From the NCBI RefSeq assembly GCF_021556615.1, contig NZ_JAKGGD010000003.1, forward strand, positions 471,762 to 535,761: a DNA stretch of 64,000 nt, written 5' to 3'. This document shows positions 57,654-64,000 of the stretch, piece by piece. A model generated the notes under the pieces. The model saw nothing but the letters and a program-made list of their open reading frames with translations. It searched no databases and was not told where the DNA came from. This DNA is from Paracoccus salsus (GTDB taxonomy: Bacteria; Pseudomonadota; Alphaproteobacteria; Rhodobacterales; Rhodobacteraceae). The number at the start of each line of letters is the position of its first letter. Position 1 is the first letter of the stretch. The translations under genes were made by a program, and so were the position numbers.

Positions 57654-57683
57654 TTGACATCGTTGCATACGCAACGATATTGT
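57654..57683 (+). promoter_or_regulatory. hmgA: hmgA promoter
   Basis: A perfect -35 box TTGACA (57654-57659) is followed after 18 nt by TATTGT (57678-57683; 4 of 6 to TATAAT). Operator IR2 fills the spacer between the two boxes. Confidence 0.6.
57659..57678. promoter_or_regulatory. hmgA: Operator IR2 within the hmgA promoter spacer
   Basis: ATCGTTGC-ATAC-GCAACGAT has perfectly complementary 8-bp arms and a 4-nt spacer. It overlaps the last -35 base and reaches the -10 box, so a bound dimer would block RNA polymerase. Confidence 0.75.
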
Positions 57684-57700
57684 CATTGCAAACGCAATGA
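57683..57700. promoter_or_regulatory. hmgA: Operator IR3 over the hmgA transcription start region
   Basis: TCATTGC-AAAC-GCAATGA has perfect 7-bp arms and a 4-nt spacer. Its centre is 23 bp from that of IR2, about two helical turns, so cooperative binding on one face of the DNA is possible. Confidence 0.7.
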
Positions 57701-57722
57701 ACCGCCGGCTGAAGGAAATCCC

Positions 57723-59090
57723 ATGACCACCCAGGACCTGCCCACGGGAATGACCCGCGCGACCGACATGTTCGGAACGGCCGCCGGCTACATGCCGGGC
57801 TTCGGCAACGATTTCGAGACCGAGGCCTTGCCCGGCGCGCTGCCGCAGGGCCAGAACAGCCCGCAGAAATGCAATTACGGACTGTATGCGGAACAGTTGT
57901 CCGGGACGGCCTTCACTGCGCCGCGCGGCCAGAACGAGCGGACCTGGTGTTACCGCATCAGGCCATCGGTCCAGCACACCGGGCGCTTTCGGCCCATCGA
58001 TGTTCCCTACTGGAAGACAGCGCCGAACATCCTGCCGAACGTGACCAGCCTTGGCCAGTATCGGTGGGACCCTGTGCCGATGCCGGCGGCGGATGCAGAT
58101 CTGACCTGGCTCACCGGCATGCGCACGATGACCACGGCAGGCGATGTGAACATCCAGGTCGGCATGGCCAGCCACATCTATCTGGTCACCCGATCCATGC
58201 AGGACGAGTATTTCTTCTCGGCCGACAGCGAATTGCTGGTGGTCCCGCAGGAAGGCCGCCTGCGCTTCGTGACAGAGCTGGGCGTGATCGACCTTGAACC
58301 CAAGGAGATCGCCATCATCCCGCGCGGTCTGGTTTATCGGGTCGAGATCCTTGAGGGACCGGCCCGCGGCTTCGTGTGCGAGAATTATGGCCAGAAGTTC
58401 GATCTGCCGGGCCGTGGCCCGATCGGCGCCAACTGCATGGCCAATCCGCGCGACTTCAAGTGCCCGGTCGCGGCCTTCGAGGATCGCGAGACCCCCTCGC
58501 GCGTGGTCATCAAGTGGTGCGGCCAGTTCCACGAGACCCATATCGACCACAGCCCGCTGGACGTGGTCGCGTGGCACGGCAATTACTGCGCCTACAAATA
58601 CGATCTGCGCAGCTATTCCCCGGTCGGCGCGATCCTGTTCGACCACCCGGACCCATCGATCTTCACCGTGCTGACCGCGCCGTCAGGACAGGAGGGCACC
58701 GCGAATATCGACTTCGTGCTGTTTCGCGAACGCTGGATGGTCGCCGAGCATTCCTTCCGCCCGCCCTGGTATCACAAGAACATCATGTCCGAATTGATGG
58801 GCAACATCTACGGCATCTATGACGCCAAGCCGCAGGGCTTTGCGCCCGGCGGCACCAGCCTTCACAACTGCATGCTGCCCCACGGTCCGGACCGCAACGC
58901 CTTCGAGGGCGCCAGCAACGCAGAGTTGCGGCCCGAAAAGCTGGACCAGACCATGTCCTTCATGTTCGAGACACGTTTTCCACAGCACCTGACCGAATTC
59001 GCTGCCAAGGAGGCGCCGATGCAGCAGGAATACATCGAGGTCTGGAACCAGCTTGAGAAGAAGTTCGACGGAACGCCCGGGATCAAGTGA
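57723..59090 (+). CDS. hmgA: Homogentisate 1,2-dioxygenase
   Basis: HmgA opens the homogentisate ring to maleylacetoacetate with O2 and Fe2+. The 455-residue protein starts at the ATG after AAGGAA and has [27 protein letters not shown] near the N-terminus, [30 protein letters not shown] near 263-292, and the [20 protein letters not shown] signature near 345-364. It is repressed, by inference, through IR2 and IR3 in its promoter. Confidence 0.95.
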   Translation: MTTQDLPTGMTRATDMFGTAAGYMPGFGNDFETEALPGALPQGQNSPQKCNYGLYAEQLSGTAFTAPRGQNERTWCYRIRPSVQHTGRFRPIDVPYWKTAPNILPNVTSLGQYRWDPVPMPAADADLTWLTGMRTMTTAGDVNIQVGMASHIYLVTRSMQDEYFFSADSELLVVPQEGRLRFVTELGVIDLEPKEIAIIPRGLVYRVEILEGPARGFVCENYGQKFDLPGRGPIGANCMANPRDFKCPVAAFEDRETPSRVVIKWCGQFHETHIDHSPLDVVAWHGNYCAYKYDLRSYSPVGAILFDHPDPSIFTVLTAPSGQEGTANIDFVLFRERWMVAEHSFRPPWYHKNIMSELMGNIYGIYDAKPQGFAPGGTSLHNCMLPHGPDRNAFEGASNAELRPEKLDQTMSFMFETRFPQHLTEFAAKEAPMQQEYIEVWNQLEKKFDGTPGIK

Positions 59091-59326
59091 CCCGGATCCG
59101 GGACGCGACGACGGCCCCCGCGGCCAGGGCCCGTGCCAGACCCGGTCCGGCGTTCCCGACGCGCCCCGCCTCGCCCACCGGCGGCGCGCGCCGGGCGATG
59201 CGACCCGAAGATCGGTCGCGGCGCCTTGCGAACGACAGCCAGAAGTGGTGATGCTGAGGCAGGCCACAGCGCGACCGCCACAGCGCGGCGCGACGTGAAA
59301 AGCCAGGCTGGAGACGAAACGACAAG

Positions 59327-61003
59327 ATGCGCAATGGCGGGCAATTGCTGGTGGAAAGCCTGGTGGCACTTGGGGCCACGAAAAGCTTCGGCATTCCGGG
59401 CGAAAGCTATCTTGCGGTCCTGGACGCTCTTCACGACACGCGCGGCAAGCTGGATTTCGTGCTGTGCCGCCACGAGGGCGGGGCAGCCTTCATGGCGGCG
59501 GCGTGGGGCAAGCTGACCGGCAGTCCCGGCATCTGCCTTGTGACCCGCGGGCCGGGCGTCACCAATGCCTCGATCGGCATCCATACCGCAATGCAGGACA
59601 GCGCCCCGATGCTGGTCTTCGTCGGTCAGGTCGGCACCGACATGAGGGGGCGCGAGGCATTCCAGGAAATCGACTACCGGGCCGTCTTCGGGACCATGGC
59701 CAAATGGGCGGTCGAAATCGACGACGTCACCCGGATTCCGGAACTCGTCGCCCGGGCATGGAACACCGCGACGACCGGCCGACCCGGACCCGTGGTCATC
59801 GCCCTGCCCGAAGACATGCTGACGGCCCTGACCGGCACCGCGCCGCTGTCCGCCGCGTCCGAAATCGCCGCGCCGGCCCCTGCCCCGGCCGCGCTTGAAA
59901 GGGCGGGCGCGATTCTGGCCGGCGCCCGGCGTCCGCTGTTGCTGCTGGGCGGCTGCAACTGGACCGCCGAGGGTCGCGCCGCGCTGCAGGACTTTGCGGA
60001 AGCGTCGAACATCCCGACCGTGGCCGCCTTCCGCTATCAGGACCAGTTCGACAATTTCTCGCCCGTCTTTTGCGGCGAGGCGGGCGTGGGCATGCCGGCC
60101 CATGTCAAGGCCCTGATCCGCGAGGCCGATGTGATCCTTGCGGTCAATATCCGCTTTGGCGAGATGACGACCGATGGCTACACGCTGATGTCGGTGCCGG
60201 TGCCCGCCCAGACGCTGATCCATGTCCACGGCTCGGATATGGAGATCGGCAAGATCTACCAGCCGGCTCTTGGCATTCACGCGGGACCCAACAGCTTCGC
60301 CGCCGCGATCCGGCCGGTCAGTGGCGACTGGGACGACTGGCGCGCCAGAGGTCGTGCCGCCTATCAGCAGGGCTTCGATCTGCCGGACCTGCCCTCGCCC
60401 GTCGATATGGGAAAGGTCTGCGCCTATCTGCGCGATCGCCTGCCCGACGACGCGATCGTGACCAACGGTGCGGGGAACTTTGCCGTCTGGCCCAACAAGT
60501 TCCTCAGATTCGGCCCAAGAGCCCGGCTTCTGGCGCCGCAATCGGGTGCGATGGGTTACGGCGTGCCGGCCGCGATCGCAGCGCGGCTTGCCTGCCCCGG
60601 GCGGACCGTCGTGTGTTTTGCCGGCGACGGGGATTTCCAGATGACCAGCACGGAACTGGCGACAGCCTCGCAGCACGATGCGCAGCCGATCATCCTGATC
60701 CTGAACAACGGCATCTACGGCACCATCCGTGCCCATCAGGAACGCCACTATCCGACCCGCGTCTCGGGCACGACGATGGCCGGGAACCCCGACTTCGTGG
60801 CGCTTGGCCGGGCCTACGGCTTTCACGCGGAACGGGTCGAGCGAACGTCCGATTTCGCGCCGGCCTTCGAACGCGCGCTGGCGTCAGGAACCGGCGCGCT
60901 GCTTGACCTGGCCATCTCGCCCGAGGCCCTGACGCCGCGCCAGACCCTGACGCAGATGCGCGAGGCGGCTCTGGCCGCAAGGGAGACGACACATGCGCCG
61001 TGA
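59327..61003 (+). CDS. Thiamine-diphosphate-dependent enzyme, acetolactate-synthase-like
   Basis: The 558-residue protein has the three-domain ThDP plan: an N-terminal Pyr domain with catalytic Glu in LCRHEGGAAFMAAAWGK near 45-61, a central domain, and a C-terminal PP domain with FAGDGDFQMTSTELATASQHDAQPIILILNNGIYG near 430-464, the GDG-N metal/ThDP motif. It lacks a small regulatory subunit neighbour, so classical acetolactate synthase is less likely than a 2-oxoacid decarboxylase or carboligase. Following hmgA, it may act on an aromatic-amino-acid 2-oxoacid such as phenylpyruvate or hydroxyphenylpyruvate; this is inference. Confidence 0.85.
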   Translation: MRNGGQLLVESLVALGATKSFGIPGESYLAVLDALHDTRGKLDFVLCRHEGGAAFMAAAWGKLTGSPGICLVTRGPGVTNASIGIHTAMQDSAPMLVFVGQVGTDMRGREAFQEIDYRAVFGTMAKWAVEIDDVTRIPELVARAWNTATTGRPGPVVIALPEDMLTALTGTAPLSAASEIAAPAPAPAALERAGAILAGARRPLLLLGGCNWTAEGRAALQDFAEASNIPTVAAFRYQDQFDNFSPVFCGEAGVGMPAHVKALIREADVILAVNIRFGEMTTDGYTLMSVPVPAQTLIHVHGSDMEIGKIYQPALGIHAGPNSFAAAIRPVSGDWDDWRARGRAAYQQGFDLPDLPSPVDMGKVCAYLRDRLPDDAIVTNGAGNFAVWPNKFLRFGPRARLLAPQSGAMGYGVPAAIAARLACPGRTVVCFAGDGDFQMTSTELATASQHDAQPIILILNNGIYGTIRAHQERHYPTRVSGTTMAGNPDFVALGRAYGFHAERVERTSDFAPAFERALASGTGALLDLAISPEALTPRQTLTQMREAALAARETTHAP

Positions 61004-61134
61004 TCGCGGCATCCGCCGTCGCGCTTTTCGAGGGTGCGATTGATCCGCCAGGTGCGATCCCCGTCGCGGGTTGGCCAGCCACCGAAAAGGAGCCGCCTTG
61101 GGTCTTTCGCGCCGGTCGGAGAAAGAGGAACGAG

Positions 61135-62340
61135 ATGCAGGGCAGCTATGACGTCGTGATCGTGGGCGGGGCCGTCATCGGTTCGGCGGTGGCCTATTAC
61201 CTGACGGCGAATCCCGATTTCGACGGCTCGGTTCTGGTGGTCGAGCGTGACCCCAGCTATGCGCGCGCCTCGACCGCGCTGTCGGCGTCGTCGATCAGGA
61301 CCCAGTTCTCGAATCCGATCAATGTCAGGATCAGCCAGTATGGATCCCAGGTGATCCGGAACTTCGGTGAAATGATGCAGGTCGAGGGCGACAGGCCGGA
61401 TCTGAACTTCCATGCCGGCGGCTACCTGTTTCTGGCCAGCCAACCCCATCAGGTCCGCACTTTGCGGGAAAATCACCAGGTCCAGCGCAGCTGCGACGCC
61501 GACGTGGTGTTGTGGACGCGCGAGGAACTGGCCGATGCCTTTCCCCACATGCGCGTCGAGGACATCGAACTGGCGTCATACGGGCGATCCGGCGAGGGCT
61601 GGTTCAACAACACCGGCCTGATGCACGGCTTCCGGAACAAGGCGCGCGCGCAGGGCGCTGTGTATGTCACCGACGAGGTGACGGCCATCGGCCGCACCGG
61701 CGGCCGGGTGGACCGTGTCACACTGAAATCCGGGCAGGTCATCGGCGCGGGGACCATCGTCAATGCGTCGGGTCCGCGCGCCGCGCTGACCGCGCGCATG
61801 GCGGGGATCGAGATCCCCGTCGAACCGCGCAAGCGCACTGTTTTCGTGTTCGATTGCGCGGCGTCCCCCCAGGGCACCGCGCGGATCAATCAGGGACGGC
61901 TTCCCCTGATGATCGACCCGTCAGGCGTCTATTGCCGCCCGGAAGGCAAGTTCTTTCTGGCCGGTTGTGTTCCGCTCCAAGACCCGGCGGTCGATTGGGA
62001 CGACTTCGAACCGCGACATGACGAATTCGACGAGGTGATCTGGCCGGCACTGGCCGAACGGTCCCGGTATTTCGAGGCGATCAAGGTGGTGAACCAGTGG
62101 GCAGGGCACTATGCGTTCAACACGCTCGATCACAACATGGTCGTCGGCCGCCACCCCGAGGTCAGGAACCTTGTCTTCGCCAACGGCTTCTCGGGTCATG
62201 GCCTGCAGCAGGGTCCCGCGACAGGACGCGGCGTGTCCGAACTGATCATCTATGACGGCTTCCGCACGCTTGACCTGTCCGAACTGGGGTTCGAACGGAT
62301 CATCGAAGGACGTCCCTTCCTCGAAAGCTCCGTGATCTGA
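61135..62340 (+). CDS. FAD-dependent oxidoreductase, DAO/sarcosine-dehydrogenase-like
   Basis: AGAGGA supports the ATG at 61135, giving 401 residues. The Rossmann motif YDVVIVGGAVIGSAVAYYL near 5-23 and the late HNMVVGRHPEVRNLVFANGFSGHGLQQGPATGRGVSELI are hallmarks of DAO-type oxidases and dehydrogenases (FOXRED1, sarcosine or glycine oxidase relatives). It would oxidise an amine or amino acid, passing electrons to FAD. It follows the ThDP gene by 131 nt and ends 29 nt before the convergent CoA ligase. Confidence 0.86.
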   Translation: MQGSYDVVIVGGAVIGSAVAYYLTANPDFDGSVLVVERDPSYARASTALSASSIRTQFSNPINVRISQYGSQVIRNFGEMMQVEGDRPDLNFHAGGYLFLASQPHQVRTLRENHQVQRSCDADVVLWTREELADAFPHMRVEDIELASYGRSGEGWFNNTGLMHGFRNKARAQGAVYVTDEVTAIGRTGGRVDRVTLKSGQVIGAGTIVNASGPRAALTARMAGIEIPVEPRKRTVFVFDCAASPQGTARINQGRLPLMIDPSGVYCRPEGKFFLAGCVPLQDPAVDWDDFEPRHDEFDEVIWPALAERSRYFEAIKVVNQWAGHYAFNTLDHNMVVGRHPEVRNLVFANGFSGHGLQQGPATGRGVSELIIYDGFRTLDLSELGFERIIEGRPFLESSVI

Positions 62341-62369
62341 TCCGGGCACGCGACCCCGCCTTCATGCCG

Positions 62370-64000
62370 TCACGTTGCCATGGACCTTGCCTGTTCGCGC
62401 AGAACGAATTTCTGGATCTTTCCGGTCGAGGTTCTCGGGATCGGTGCGAAGACGAACTTGCCGGGCACCTTGTAGGCCGCGAGATGGTCGCGGCACCATG
62501 CGCGCAGCAGATCGGCGTCGGCTGTCTGGCCATCTGCAAGCTCGACGAAGGCACAGGGCGTCTCGCCCCATTTCTCATGCGGCATCGCGACAACGGCGGC
62601 GACGGCGACGGCGGGATGACGGTACAGCGTTTCCTCGACCTCGATCGACGAGATGTTTTCGCCGCCCGAGATGATGACGTCCTTGGACCTGTCCTTGAGT
62701 TGCAGGTAACCGTCCGGATGCACCACGCCCAGATCGCCGGAATGGAACCAGCCGCCGGCGAACGCCTCCTGCGTGGCGGCCGGATTGCGGAAATACCCCT
62801 TCATCACGACGTTGCCACGGAACATCACCTCGCCCATCGTCTGGCCGTCCCGCGGCACCGGAGTCATGGTTTCGGGGTCGAGCACTTCAAGTTGCTCAAG
62901 CGGCAGATAGCGCACGCCCTGCCGGGATTTCAGCCTGGCCTGCTCTGCCTCGGGCAGATCCGACCAGTCGGCATGCCATTCGTTGACCACGGACGGACCG
63001 TAGGTTTCGGTCAGGCCGTAGAGATGTGTGACCTCGAAACCCGCGGTCTTCATGTCCGCCAGCAGCTTCTCGGGCGGGGGCGCGGCGGCGGTGAAGAACT
63101 GCACGCCATGATCCAGCTTGCGCTTGACCTCGTCGGGGGCCGAAATCATCAGCGACATCACGATCGGAGCCCCGCACAGATGCGTCACGCCGGCCTCGTC
63201 CAGCGCCTTCCAGATCGGCTCGGCCCGCACCTGGCGCAGGCAGACATGCGTGCCGACGATCGCCGACAGCGTCCAGGGAAAGCACCAGCCGTTGCAGTGG
63301 AACATCGGCAGCGTCCACAGATAGACCGCGTGTTTCGCCATCGATGTTGTCAGCGCATTGCCCTGCGCCAGCAGATAGGCGCCGCGGTGATGCGAGACGA
63401 CGCCCTTGGGATCGCCGGTCGTCCCCGATGTGTAGTTGATCGAAATCGCGTCCCATTCGTCCTCGGGCATCAGCCAGGTGAAATCGGGATCGCCGGCGGA
63501 CAGGAACGCCTCGTAATCCGTCGCCTCGGACAGGGTGAGCGCGCCGCCGAACTCCGGGTCGTCATACTGGATCAGGACGGGCGACACGGTGGCAATCGCA
63601 AGCGCCTCCTGCATCAACGGCATGAATTCCCGGTCCACGATCACCACGCGGGCCATGGCGTGATCCAGCTGGAAGGCGATGATCGACGCATCCAGCCGGG
63701 TGTTGATCGAATGCAGCACCGCGCCGCACATCGGGACGCCGTAATGGCATTCCAGCATCGCCGGCGTGTTCGCCAGCAACACCGAGACGGTGTCGCCGCG
63801 GCCGATTCCGTCGCGTGACAGGGACGACGCCAGTTGCCGCGAGCGGCTGTAGAACGCGGCATAGCTGCGACGCAGATCGCCGTGAACGATCGCGGTGTGA
63901 TCGGGGAAGACGTTTGCGGCGCGTTCGAGGAAGTTGAGGGGGGTGAGGGGCTGGAAGTTTGCGGGGTTGCGGTCGAGATCGGTGTTGTAGGGGTTCTGCG
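62370..64000 (-). CDS. Acyl-CoA synthetase (AMP-forming), 5' end beyond the window
   Basis: The frame is open from the stop at 62370 to the window edge with no internal stop, so the start lies beyond 64000. About 543 residues are visible. The AMP loop SINYTSGTTGDPKGV, YGLTETYGPS, WFHSGDLGVVHPDGYLQLKDRSKDVIISGGENISSIEVEE and the catalytic-lysine motif PRTSTGKIQKFVLRE are all intact. The upstream NFQPLTPLNFLERAANVFPDHTAIVHGDLRRSY is the normal N-terminal region. The type with CNGWCFPWTLSAIVGTHVCLR is often a medium- or aromatic-acid CoA ligase; the substrate is unknown. Confidence 0.9.
   Translation of the reverse strand, partial: QNPYNTDLDRNPANFQPLTPLNFLERAANVFPDHTAIVHGDLRRSYAAFYSRSRQLASSLSRDGIGRGDTVSVLLANTPAMLECHYGVPMCGAVLHSINTRLDASIIAFQLDHAMARVVIVDREFMPLMQEALAIATVSPVLIQYDDPEFGGALTLSEATDYEAFLSAGDPDFTWLMPEDEWDAISINYTSGTTGDPKGVVSHHRGAYLLAQGNALTTSMAKHAVYLWTLPMFHCNGWCFPWTLSAIVGTHVCLRQVRAEPIWKALDEAGVTHLCGAPIVMSLMISAPDEVKRKLDHGVQFFTAAAPPPEKLLADMKTAGFEVTHLYGLTETYGPSVVNEWHADWSDLPEAEQARLKSRQGVRYLPLEQLEVLDPETMTPVPRDGQTMGEVMFRGNVVMKGYFRNPAATQEAFAGGWFHSGDLGVVHPDGYLQLKDRSKDVIISGGENISSIEVEETLYRHPAVAVAAVVAMPHEKWGETPCAFVELADGQTADADLLRAWCRDHLAAYKVPGKFVFAPIPRTSTGKIQKFVLREQARSMAT

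Noticed and set aside
59091..59102. Palindrome CCCGGATCCGGG just after the hmgA stop
   Set aside because: It is a perfect 12-bp palindrome without room for a loop, and short G/C-rich palindromes occur often by chance here.

Overview
The window looks like a chromosome segment of a high-GC alphaproteobacterium of the Rhodobacteraceae/Paracoccaceae group, probably Paracoccus-like. The evidence is about two-thirds G+C coding DNA, tightly packed genes with 1-8 nt overlaps, accD-folC linkage, a petP-petR-type regulator pair, an lptCAB-hpf-ptsN block, and a G/C-rich intergenic palindrome present in two near-identical copies. The species assignment is inference. I saw no rRNA, tRNA or CRISPR array. 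Almost everything is housekeeping or catabolic; the only mobile-element trace is a decayed IS256-type transposase.

Layout. 1-9.5 kb: accD tail, folC, a Hint-domain protein with an EF-hand loop, zapE, an MTA/SAH nucleosidase-like gene, an ABC exporter, CAP and LysM proteins, an acyl-CoA synthetase. 9.6-12.1 kb: a lower-GC patch with two convergent GT61-type glycosyltransferases. 12.1-14.8 kb: HNH protein, DsbA-like protein, small secreted protein, IS256 remnant. 14.8-25.3 kb: ettA, sulfotransferase, rimO, two secreted proteins, an ABC-2 exporter, FMN reductase, rhomboid protease, mnmD and a divergent FAD oxidoreductase. 25.3-27.2 kb: NnrU, DUF4202 and CbiX-like genes.

27.2-38.3 kb is the most distinctive region: a 12-gene co-directional operon for tryptophan/anthranilate breakdown through CoA thioesters. 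It has the two-domain anthraniloyl-CoA monooxygenase/reductase, SDR, MarR regulator, crotonase-fold protein, acyl-CoA dehydrogenase, two paralogous cupins, a thioesterase, a Rid-family protein, 2-aminobenzoate-CoA ligase, tryptophan 2,3-dioxygenase and a flavin monooxygenase. Ligase and monooxygenase correspond to the aerobic 2-aminobenzoyl-CoA route known from Azoarcus evansii. The later steps look non-standard: the crotonase lacks both hydratase glutamates and the Rid protein lacks the RidA catalytic arginine. A 14-bp palindrome and a hairpin enclosing the ribosome-binding site precede the operon. Kynurenine formamidase and kynureninase, needed to join tryptophan to anthranilate, are not in the window.

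38.3-55.4 kb: GNAT, CinA-like protein, map, yqgE, a DsbD-N protein, an RND efflux pair, a uracil-DNA glycosylase lacking the usual Fe-S cysteines, petR/petP, ilvE, ptsN, hpf, lptB-lptA-lptC, kdsD and rnd. No rpoN lies between lptB and hpf, where many proteobacteria have it.

55.4-64 kb: homogentisate (tyrosine/phenylalanine) catabolism: fahA, a divergent MarR-family repressor and hmgA, then a ThDP enzyme, an FAD oxidoreductase and an acyl-CoA synthetase that runs off the window. Three inverted repeats of the form RTTGC-N4-GCAAY lie between the repressor and hmgA, one filling the -35/-10 spacer of a good promoter. A fourth lies upstream of fahA, so a compact MarR regulon can be read from sequence alone.
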